The notes below the pieces were generated by a model that made no database searches, was not told the DNA's origin, and saw only the letters and a list, made by a program, of their open reading frames with translations. Source: Marinobacter goseongensis (lineage in GTDB: Bacteria; Pseudomonadota; Gammaproteobacteria; Pseudomonadales; Oleiphilaceae). From it: a DNA stretch of 49,026 bases. Numbering within the stretch: the stretch's first letter is position 1; every line of letters begins with the position of its first letter. The stretch spans positions 1-49,026 of the forward strand of contig NZ_JAKZAI010000019.1 of NCBI RefSeq assembly GCF_023156235.1, written 5' to 3'. The position numbers were made by a program, and so were the translations under genes. This document shows positions 1-7,389 of this stretch, piece after piece.

Positions 1-73
1 TTGAACTTGCTAGTGCTGAAGAAAAGGTCCATCTAGATACCCTAACAGCATGTATCAGTTTGGCAAGCGGGAA

Positions 74-148
74 TCATTGTTTTTGCCGTTGTTCTGCTGA
101 CTCAAGTTCCTGAAGGTACTTTTCCTTCCAGGACTGATCCGATGTCAT
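74..148 (-). pseudogene. Possible truncated N-terminus of a GGDEF-family gene
   Basis: A 24-codon frame starts 32 bases after the xerC stop, behind a strong ribosome binding site (GGGAGAG, 4 bases before the ATG at 148). The peptide contains WKEKYLQELE. A WKEKYL-type segment is remembered from the extreme N-terminus of some Pseudomonas-type diguanylate cyclases (recalled, not searched). The frame ends at TGA (74-76) but stays open after it to the window edge, so a nonsense mutation or a decayed gene is possible. It could also be a genuine micro-ORF. The rest lies outside the window, so the call is tentative. Confidence 0.3.
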
Positions 149-180
149 TGGGCTCTCCCGGCGGTGAACGAACAGGTCGT

Positions 181-1155
181 TCAGGGTGTTTCTTGTGTTT
201 CATGTGTTTGTTGCCTGTCATCCGATCCACCCCGTCGGCGCGCGCGTGGATGGCTCTGGTCATACACGCGGGCCAGATGCTGGAAATCAAGATGAGTATA
301 GACCTGGGTGGTGGCGATGTCCGCATGGCCCAGCAACTCCTGAACGGCACGGAGGTCGCCGCTGGATTCCAGCAGATGGCTGGCGAAGGAATGGCGAAGC
401 ATGTGTGGATGGAGTCGCTGTTCAGCGCCTTTCGCAACGCCCCAGCGGCCCAACCGGGCCTGAATGCTGCGGTTGCTGAGTCGCCCGCCGCGCTGGCTGA
501 CAAACAGGGCCCGCTCGGATTCGGTGGCCAGCCCCGGGCGCACCGCCAGCCAGGCAGACAGAGCCTGCAGGGCCTTGCGACCAACCGGCAACACGCGCTC
601 CTTACTGCCTTTACCCAGAACACGGACTTCACCGCCGCGGGCATCCACCGCATCCAGATCCAGCCCAGACAACTCGGACAGACGCAGCCCGCAGGAATAC
701 ATCAGTTCGAACATGCACAGGTCGCGTACTTCCAGCGGGTCATCGGGGCGGGCATCCAGCAGGTGGTTGAGCTGGTCCACATCTGCCACCCTGGGCAGGC
801 GCCGCCCTGACTTCGGGGCACGAATATCCAGCGCCGGATTGTCCCGCACCTGCTTTTCTCGCAGCAGATATTGATAGAAGCGGCGAATGGCGGACAGGTG
901 CCGGGCAATACTGCGGCCACCCAGACCCTCGCGGCTGAGCGAAGCGACGTAGCGACGGACATCGTGGCCGCTGACGTCGTGCCAGGCAGACGCCTGACCG
1001 CCCTGTAACCAGTCACCAAAACGCTGCAGATCGCGCTGGTAGCTGTCACAGGTACGAGGCGAATGGCGTTTTTCAGAGGCGAGGTGAACCAGGAAAGCAG
1101 AGAGCGGAGCCGACAGGGCGTCTGTCAGCTCCTCGGCGTCTCCGGACGTCCCCAC
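181..1155 (-). CDS. xerC: Tyrosine recombinase XerC
   Basis: XerC acts with XerD at dif sites to resolve chromosome dimers at division. The 324-residue protein has an N-terminal SAM-like DNA-binding domain (about 15-105) and a C-terminal catalytic domain. The catalytic set is visible: Arg in CGLRLSEL, the HxLR box in HMLRHSF, a second His in LLGHADI and the nucleophile Tyr in TQVYTHL. The start is GTG at 1155, two bases beyond the DUF484 stop, so the two genes are probably translationally coupled. It is last in the lptM-lysA-dapF-DUF484-xerC run, the usual gammaproteobacterial order. At 324 residues it is slightly longer than E. coli XerC (about 298), mainly at the N-terminus. Confidence 0.95.
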   Translation of the reverse strand: MGTSGDAEELTDALSAPLSAFLVHLASEKRHSPRTCDSYQRDLQRFGDWLQGGQASAWHDVSGHDVRRYVASLSREGLGGRSIARHLSAIRRFYQYLLREKQVRDNPALDIRAPKSGRRLPRVADVDQLNHLLDARPDDPLEVRDLCMFELMYSCGLRLSELSGLDLDAVDARGGEVRVLGKGSKERVLPVGRKALQALSAWLAVRPGLATESERALFVSQRGGRLSNRSIQARLGRWGVAKGAEQRLHPHMLRHSFASHLLESSGDLRAVQELLGHADIATTQVYTHLDFQHLARVYDQSHPRARRRGGSDDRQQTHETQETP

Positions 1156-1157
1156 GC

Positions 1158-1907
1158 TCAGCGGGACTCGGCGATGACACCAGCCACGGACGCGGTGCCG
1201 GTATGGCGTTGCACCATCGGCGGCAACAGACGGCTGAGGGTATCGCTGATGTAGGTGAGAAACAGGGAGCCCATGCTCTGATCAAAATACCCCGGCTCGC
1301 AGCTGCCCACCGCAAACACTCCCAGCAAACCGGTCTCACCGCGCAGAGGCACCAGCGCGACCGACGCGATGGGCTCTTCCCGGTCAGGAAACAGGAAGGC
1401 GCGCTCGGACTCACGGAACTGGCCGCACACAGCGCGGGCGCCATCCAGCAGGTTGCCAAGGCGCTCCTCGGCCTGCTCCGGCGACACCACGTGCAGGGCA
1501 CCCTGGGAGGTCTGCGGCAAATCGGCATCGGTAAACAACAAGACTGAGGCGGCATCGAGCCCAAAGTCACCGCGGATGCTGTCATCGATGGCGGAGGCCA
1601 TGTCGTTCAGGTTGCGGGCCTCGATCACCTGCAGCAGCAGGCGCTTGCTTTTCTCGAACAGGCGGTCGTTATGGCGGGCAATGGACACCAGTTCCACCAG
1701 CTCACGCCTCAGTGTGTCGCGCTGCTCACGGAACAGATGTACCTGGCGCTCAACCAGCGAAATGGCTCGACCGCTGTCATGCGGCAGGGTCAGGCTGCGC
1801 AGGAGTTCATCCTGATCCACAAAAAAATCCGGGTGGCTACGCAGGTAATCTGCAATCTCTTCCCGGGTGAGCCCTCCGGCCTTCTGCTGGGCCGTTTGTT
1901 CTGTCAT
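1158..1907 (-). CDS. DUF484 family protein (GAF-like)
   Basis: This is a 249-residue member of the DUF484 family that almost always sits between dapF and xerC. Its biochemical function is not established. The N-terminus carries the family signature EIADYLRSHPDFF, followed by a helical, coiled-coil-like segment (about 45-90, LVERQVHLFREQRDTLRREL) and a GAF-like fold to the end. The start was placed at the ATG at 1907 because it has a clear ribosome binding site (AGGAGAG) and leaves a 16-base gap after dapF. A longer open frame from 2003 would run into dapF. Co-transcription with dapF and xerC is expected. Confidence 0.85.
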   Translation of the reverse strand: MTEQTAQQKAGGLTREEIADYLRSHPDFFVDQDELLRSLTLPHDSGRAISLVERQVHLFREQRDTLRRELVELVSIARHNDRLFEKSKRLLLQVIEARNLNDMASAIDDSIRGDFGLDAASVLLFTDADLPQTSQGALHVVSPEQAEERLGNLLDGARAVCGQFRESERAFLFPDREEPIASVALVPLRGETGLLGVFAVGSCEPGYFDQSMGSLFLTYISDTLSRLLPPMVQRHTGTASVAGVIAESR

Positions 1908-1923
1908 GTTGCTCTCCTGCTGT

Positions 1924-2805
1924 TCAGGACCTTGTTTTTGGCGGTCGGCTGCCTTTGCGACGCCGCCCCGGGTTGTCTCCGGGCAAGCGAATCTGGCCTT
2001 CAAACACCGTCGCCGCAGGCCCTTCCATCATAACAGGGGTACCCTCACCCTGCCATTCGATGATCAGCCGCCCACCACGCAGTTCGATTTCCACCCGCGC
2101 ATCCAGCAGCCCCCGCAGGCGTCCGGCCACCACCGCGGCACAGGCGCCACTGCCGCAGGCCAGAGTTTCTCCGGAGCCACGCTCGAACACCCGCAGGCGG
2201 GCATGGCCACGGTCGATCACCTGCAGAAAGCCGATGTTGGCCCGCGCGGGAAAGCGGGGATGGTTTTCCAGACTCGGGCCCAGCGTTTCCACCGGCGCGC
2301 TGTCGACATCGTCGACCAGCAGCACACCGTGAGGATTGCCCATGGACACGGCGCTGAGCTCGACGGTCTGGCCATCTACCTCAACGGTGTACACGTTCTT
2401 GCGCTGATCCGCCGCAAACGGAATCGCCGGCGGGTTGAGCTCGGGCACCCCCATGTTCACCATCACCAGGCCATCACGGCCGACCCGCAATTCAATCACG
2501 CCTTTGGCGGTTTGCACGCGGATCACGCGCTTGTTGGTCAGACGCTGGTCACGCACGAAACGGGCAAAGCAGCGGGCACCGTTGCCACACTGCTCGACTT
2601 CCGAGCCGTCACTATTGAAGATGCGATAGCGGAAATCCACATCCGGCAACCCCGGTGGCTCCACCACCAGCAACTGGTCAAAACCGATACCAAAGTTGCG
2701 GTCCGCCAGCTCTCGGATCATGTCAGGGCGCAGCCGGAAGGGCTGGCTGATGGCATCCACCACCATGAAATCGTTGCCCAGGCCATGCATCTTGGTAAAC
2801 CGCAT
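1924..2805 (-). CDS. dapF: Diaminopimelate epimerase DapF
   Basis: DapF converts LL- to meso-diaminopimelate in the cytoplasm, for lysine and peptidoglycan synthesis. The two catalytic cysteines are visible in EQCGNGARC and LACGSGACA. The family N-terminus [11 protein letters not shown] follows directly after the chosen ATG at 2805, which gives 293 residues. An alternative ATG at 2865 overlaps the lysA stop as ATGA and would add 20 residues rich in Arg, Asp and Pro that are unlike the family. It cannot be ruled out, because neither start has a strong ribosome binding site. Its product feeds LysA, encoded immediately upstream. Confidence 0.95.
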   Translation of the reverse strand: MRFTKMHGLGNDFMVVDAISQPFRLRPDMIRELADRNFGIGFDQLLVVEPPGLPDVDFRYRIFNSDGSEVEQCGNGARCFARFVRDQRLTNKRVIRVQTAKGVIELRVGRDGLVMVNMGVPELNPPAIPFAADQRKNVYTVEVDGQTVELSAVSMGNPHGVLLVDDVDSAPVETLGPSLENHPRFPARANIGFLQVIDRGHARLRVFERGSGETLACGSGACAAVVAGRLRGLLDARVEIELRGGRLIIEWQGEGTPVMMEGPAATVFEGQIRLPGDNPGRRRKGSRPPKTRS

Positions 2806-2861
2806 GGCCGGGCCCTGCGGCCGTTGTGGCCTGGTGTCATCGTTCCTGCCCATGTCCGAAC

Positions 2862-4112
2862 TCATTCCGGCAAGCAGCTTTCTGGACCGAGCTGGTCGTC
2901 CAGAGTTTCGCGGCGGCGCACCACGTGCACCCGGTCACCGTCGACCATCAATTCCGGCGGGCGATTACGGCTGTTGTAGTTGGAACTCATGACAAAGCCG
3001 TAGGCACCGGCAGAGCGCACCGCGAGCAGGTCACCCGCTTGCAGGCGCAGGTTTCGATCCTTGCCGAGGAAGTCACCGGTCTCACACACCGGTCCCACCA
3101 GATCCCAGGCTTTTTCTTCACCGTCCTGGCGCGGCTGCACCGGAATGATGGCCTGCCAGGCGCTGTACAGTGCCGGCCGGATCAGGTCATTCATGGCCGC
3201 ATCAATGATGGCAAAATTACGGTGCTCGGTGCACTTGAGGAACTCAACCCGGGTCAGCAGGATGCCGGCGTTGGCGGCGATGGACCGACCGGGCTCAAGC
3301 ACCAGCTCCAGATTCCGGCCGCCCAGACGTTCGGCCAGGGCCTGAACGTAATCCGAGGGCTGAGGAGGCTGCTCATGATCGTAAGTGACGCCCAGGCCGC
3401 CGCCCATATCGAGGTGACGAATGCTGATGCCCTGCGCTGCCAGCGCGTCAATCAGAGCCAACACCCGGTCCAGCGCATCGAGGAACGGTGCCAGGGTGGT
3501 CAGCTGTGAACCGATGTGGCAATCCACGCCGATCACTTCCAGGTTGGGCATGGCCGCCGCACGCGCATACACAGCCGGCGCTTCGGTGATATCGATGCCA
3601 AACTTGTTTTCTTTCAGGCCTGTGGAGATATAGGGATGGGTTCCGGCGTCCACGTCCGGATTCACCCGCAGCGACACCGGTGCGCGGGTGCCAAGCTCAC
3701 CGGCAACCGCGTTGAGACGATCCAGCTCGGTATCCGATTCCACGTTGAAACAGCGGACGCCTGCTTCCAGCGCGCGCTTCATTTCCCAGGGCTGCTTGCC
3801 AACGCCGGAGAACACCACCCTCGCCGGATCGCCGCCGGCTCGAAGAACCCGTTCCAGCTCGCCGGCAGAGACGATATCGAAGCCGGCACCCAGGCGGGCC
3901 AGCACGTTCAACACCGCCAGGTTGCTGTTCGCCTTGACTGCGTAGCACACCAGATGAGCATGATCTTTGAGCGCCTCATCATAGGCGCGGTAATGACGCT
4001 CCAGCGTCGCACGGGAATAGACATACGCGGGGGTTCCGAACTCCGCGGCAATGTCAGCCACCGGCACGTCTTCCGCGTACAGCTGGCCGTTACGATAATT
4101 GAAATGATCCAT
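2862..4112 (-). CDS. lysA: Diaminopimelate decarboxylase LysA
   Basis: LysA is a PLP enzyme that decarboxylates meso-diaminopimelate to lysine, the last step of the pathway. The 416-residue protein has the fold III alanine-racemase-like barrel with the PLP lysine in CYAVKANSN. It also has HIGSQ and a Gly-rich phosphate loop (DMGGGLGV). The C-terminal beta domain carries the substrate-site motif [11 protein letters not shown] and the PLP tyrosine region [14 protein letters not shown]. It follows lptM by 32 bases and overlaps an alternative dapF start. Grouping dapF and lysA puts consecutive pathway steps in one transcript. Confidence 0.97.
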   Translation of the reverse strand: MDHFNYRNGQLYAEDVPVADIAAEFGTPAYVYSRATLERHYRAYDEALKDHAHLVCYAVKANSNLAVLNVLARLGAGFDIVSAGELERVLRAGGDPARVVFSGVGKQPWEMKRALEAGVRCFNVESDTELDRLNAVAGELGTRAPVSLRVNPDVDAGTHPYISTGLKENKFGIDITEAPAVYARAAAMPNLEVIGVDCHIGSQLTTLAPFLDALDRVLALIDALAAQGISIRHLDMGGGLGVTYDHEQPPQPSDYVQALAERLGGRNLELVLEPGRSIAANAGILLTRVEFLKCTEHRNFAIIDAAMNDLIRPALYSAWQAIIPVQPRQDGEEKAWDLVGPVCETGDFLGKDRNLRLQAGDLLAVRSAGAYGFVMSSNYNSRNRPPELMVDGDRVHVVRRRETLDDQLGPESCLPE

Positions 4113-4144
4113 GAAAATCCTGATTCCGTTAGCCGGGCGATGGC

Positions 4145-4321
4145 TCAGCGTGTTGACGCGTCGGCGTCCTGTTCGCGGTTGGTGTCGTCGCTGCGACTCT
4201 CCTGAACAGCATCACGGGCGATGTTGTCGGGCGCTTCCCGGTACAGCGGGCCTTTCTGCCCACAGCCGGCCAGAACGCCCGCCAGCACCAGCCCGACCCC
4301 TACTGTTTTCCACGCCTGCAT
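4145..4321 (-). CDS. lptM: Small lipoprotein LptM (YifL/LppL-like)
   Basis: This is a 58-residue lipoprotein. After a short hydrophobic signal (VGVGLVLAGVLAGC) the lipobox cysteine at residue 20 is followed by GQKGPLY, the hallmark of the YifL/LptM family. In E. coli LptM binds the LptD-LptE lipopolysaccharide translocon and helps its disulfide maturation (established there, inferred here). The start at 4321 has AGAGG just upstream. A longer frame from 4402 would add a non-signal leader. A -10-like TATACT lies at 4357-4352 on the minus strand, so an lptM-lysA-dapF promoter may lie in the 77-base gap after cyaA. Confidence 0.88.
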   Translation of the reverse strand: MQAWKTVGVGLVLAGVLAGCGQKGPLYREAPDNIARDAVQESRSDDTNREQDADASTR

Positions 4322-4398
4322 GGCCTCTGCCCCTGTTTCTGATATGGCCGCAGTATACCTGACTCGACGGCCGGCGGGCGAGGCTGGGAGGGCACACC

Positions 4399-7257
4399 TC
4401 ACCCCAATAACTGACGATTGAGCGATTCTTCCAGGGCAGCGCGGTAGTAGAGGTACTGTGTGGTCTGGATATCCTGCTGGTAGACCTGCGGATCCAGGTC
4501 ATGGGGCAGATGCACGTCGGTCAGGTACACCGGGTAATGTTCTCCGGGCTGACGCGCGGAGCGGATATAGTGCGCCACCGCCGGGATCAGCTGATCGCCG
4601 TATTCCTGCACGGTGAACTCCTGATCACCGCAGAAGATATCAAAGCGCAGGTGGCTATCCCCCTCCTGCACACCAACAGCCTGCACTTCCAGCCCCGGCA
4701 GGGTAACGCTGGTGTCTTCATCAAAACGACGCTCGGCTTTCCAGTCGCCATCACGACGCACCAGCTCATAACACTGGATGCCGGCCATCCCGGCCACGCT
4801 GTGCAGCTGTCGCAACTGGCGCCGCTCCACCAGATTGTCAAGGAAACGCAACAACGGCACCAGCAGGTAACGACGATTGGTGAATGGCTGCTCCCAGCTG
4901 ACCACCGCTCCGAGTTCGTCCACCACCCACACCGTGGCAACCTCCCCGGCCACCCGATAGAACACCTGCACGTTGGCCGGCTCACTGGCATGGCAGACGG
5001 TGCGCAGCAGCAGATTGTCCAGTAATGCGCCGCGATCGAACACCACGGGAACATACTGTTCCTGCGGACGCGCCAGTTGCTCCATCAGGGCTCCGGCGCT
5101 GTCCAGCGCAACGAAACCGGGCTCGTTGCCGTGAAACTGGAGCACGAAATAACGCCGGTCCATTTCGATCACGTAACGCAGAGGGTGGGGGCCGAGGCCG
5201 CCGGCGAAGTAGTGCCGCAGGACATCCGCAAACAGCTCCTGCACCCGCCGCGCGATCGCGGTGCCGTGCCCCTTGTTATGACTGTGAACCAGAATTTCCG
5301 GCAGGCTGGCCGGCGCCGCTACCACCGCTGCCAGGATGTTCTTGATGCACTGGATCAGGGTATCCCCGGCGGCGTAATGTTGCAGGCTCACCTCATGCCA
5401 GCTGTTGAGAGTGACCTGATCAATGGTCGATACCAGGTTGTCACGGCCACCACTGAAGCCCAGAGAATCGTGGCGGGCGCTGAGTTTGTGCAGGCCGCGG
5501 TCAGTGAGGTGCGCCTGAGGGTCGACACCGACATTGACGAACAGCAGGTTGCGCAAGGGCTTCACCCCAAGGGACAACGCCTCGCGACTGGCCGGCGCGA
5601 CCGGAAACGGCACAAACTGGCACAGCGCATCCAGCATCTCACGCAATTCAGACACCGAGGCCGTGCTGGTGCCGGCCCGAACGTTCAGACGGGTGGCGCG
5701 GTTCAACAAGCCGTTGCAGTAACACCACACCATCAACTCACTGAGGTTGCCACTGCGGCGGATCACCGGCTGCCAGAACGCATCCGACGGATCCTCAAGG
5801 TCGCGGTACAACAGCCAGCCATTCTGGCCCGGTGAACCACCCTGCTCGGACTGGTGATGAAACGCCAGGTTCTCCTCCGCCAGTGACGGCGCCAGTCCGG
5901 GGTTGATCTGTTCGATTTTGCCGGCCTTACGCTGGAAGGCGGCGTAAAGCTTGCGCCCCAGCAGATGCATGTCGGTGGCGCTGATGGCGGCCTCGCCGCC
6001 ATGTTCCCGCGCCAGTCGCGACAACAAACGGTAGCTGTGGGTCAGTTCTGCGACGATGGTGCGGCGCAGCGTCATCACTCCTTCCGCCCGCCACTGCTGG
6101 CGGTTGTCCAGATTGCGCAACTCCGTCGCTTGCCAGTCCCAGGAGACCACCAGCTGCTGAAGCAACCCGGCCCGCCAGCTGCCGACCACCGATTCCTTCC
6201 GGGATAAGGGCAGACCCGACTTCAGATACAGGCTGCGCCGCACCAGCTCGAGCCGCTCCGGGGCATTCTGCGCCAGCAGCCAGCGCTCGAGGCGGTCGTA
6301 CAGCAGCACGTAGGGGTCGAGCCGGTCGGCGCAGGTCTCGCCACCATAGATTGAGGCCTTGAAGACACTGGACAGCAGCGGCTGATCCGTATCGCGGGCG
6401 TAACACTCGATCAGCAGCAGCTTGAGAATCGATTTCCAGGGCGCATCGATGCCCTTGTAAAGCTGCCACACACCCGCGCCAAGAAACTCTGCCTGGGGAA
6501 TCGACGGCACCGCGCCAAAATCAATGTACTCATCCCCCTTGATGAAGCGGCATTCAATCAGCTGCCGTGCACATTCATCGTACTGCGCTTCCTTGCTGGC
6601 CGGTATCAGCCACCACAGGGGCACGCGGCCACCGAGATGGATGCTGGTGCGGTAGAACTCGTCCAGCAGCAGATAGTGCTGGGCGCTGCCGCAGTTTTCC
6701 CCGGTAACCTCGGCCCGCTGCCGCCCCTCTCGCCAGTCTGCGGCGGAAAACACGAACACATGCAACTCGACACCAAGACTGGCCGCCCAGGCCGCCAGCC
6801 GTTCGGCTTTGCGCTCAAGGCAGCGCACGCCCCGCCCGGAGAGGTCCGCCCGGTGACAGAGCCAGACGTCCAGATCGCTGGCGACGGAGTGCCCCAGAGT
6901 GCCCGGACTGCCCATCAGAAACAGAGCGTCGATATCCGGCCGGCGACGCCCCTCGTCCTTGACCGAAAAGGTACGGGCCAGCCGCTTGGCCGCGTTCAGC
7001 GTCGGCTCGGACGGCTGGTAGCGGGTCAGGCCGTAGGGACAATCCCGATCAAGGTAGCCCGGCAATGAGGGATGATTGAGATGGAAAACCAGCGGCAGAA
7101 CCTCCAGAACCACCTGCTGCCGATACGTCAGGGCGGAATGGGTTCGCTGCCAGCGTTGTTCGTTGACCATCAGAAATCGATCCCGCAACCGGCGCAGCGT
7201 CTTTCGATCAATACCCTCGTCGAAATCCAGGGCAATAGGCAGACTGTGACTGGTCAA
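4399..7257 (-). CDS. cyaA: Class I adenylate cyclase CyaA
   Basis: CyaA makes cAMP from ATP for CRP-family regulators. The protein (952 residues from the chosen start) resembles the large class I cyclases of enteric and pseudomonad bacteria. The nucleotidyltransferase-like catalytic part is N-terminal, with MGSPGTLGHSVASDLDVW carrying the Gly-Ser and Asp-x-Asp metal motif. A long regulatory C-terminal half follows. The start was set at TTG 7257 because GGAG lies six bases upstream. The frame runs upstream to another TTG (7329) with no ribosome binding site, and no ATG occurs before about residue 30. E. coli cyaA also uses UUG, which limits its translation. The gene is divergent from a GGDEF-EAL gene. 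Confidence 0.93.
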   Translation of the reverse strand: MTSHSLPIALDFDEGIDRKTLRRLRDRFLMVNEQRWQRTHSALTYRQQVVLEVLPLVFHLNHPSLPGYLDRDCPYGLTRYQPSEPTLNAAKRLARTFSVKDEGRRRPDIDALFLMGSPGTLGHSVASDLDVWLCHRADLSGRGVRCLERKAERLAAWAASLGVELHVFVFSAADWREGRQRAEVTGENCGSAQHYLLLDEFYRTSIHLGGRVPLWWLIPASKEAQYDECARQLIECRFIKGDEYIDFGAVPSIPQAEFLGAGVWQLYKGIDAPWKSILKLLLIECYARDTDQPLLSSVFKASIYGGETCADRLDPYVLLYDRLERWLLAQNAPERLELVRRSLYLKSGLPLSRKESVVGSWRAGLLQQLVVSWDWQATELRNLDNRQQWRAEGVMTLRRTIVAELTHSYRLLSRLAREHGGEAAISATDMHLLGRKLYAAFQRKAGKIEQINPGLAPSLAEENLAFHHQSEQGGSPGQNGWLLYRDLEDPSDAFWQPVIRRSGNLSELMVWCYCNGLLNRATRLNVRAGTSTASVSELREMLDALCQFVPFPVAPASREALSLGVKPLRNLLFVNVGVDPQAHLTDRGLHKLSARHDSLGFSGGRDNLVSTIDQVTLNSWHEVSLQHYAAGDTLIQCIKNILAAVVAAPASLPEILVHSHNKGHGTAIARRVQELFADVLRHYFAGGLGPHPLRYVIEMDRRYFVLQFHGNEPGFVALDSAGALMEQLARPQEQYVPVVFDRGALLDNLLLRTVCHASEPANVQVFYRVAGEVATVWVVDELGAVVSWEQPFTNRRYLLVPLLRFLDNLVERRQLRQLHSVAGMAGIQCYELVRRDGDWKAERRFDEDTSVTLPGLEVQAVGVQEGDSHLRFDIFCGDQEFTVQEYGDQLIPAVAHYIRSARQPGEHYPVYLTDVHLPHDLDPQVYQQDIQTTQYLYYRAALEESLNRQLLG

Positions 7258-7389
7258 GGTAGCTCCGCGGGAGAGGTTCTTTCCGATGGTATTATCAGTA
7301 TGATGGACGCATCGTGGCAAAACCGGCAAAAAAATAAAAGCGGGACTGCTTTACACTCCCGGCGAGACACTGGCTGAGGCTTCCCCGTC

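Noticed and set aside
102..180. Imperfect dyad after xerC as a terminator
   Set aside because: The arms need an insertion to pair, and the region is better explained by the short coding remnant.
1867..2979. 370-codon plus-strand frame
   Set aside because: It is the reverse shadow of dapF, rich in His and Arg, with no recognisable family.
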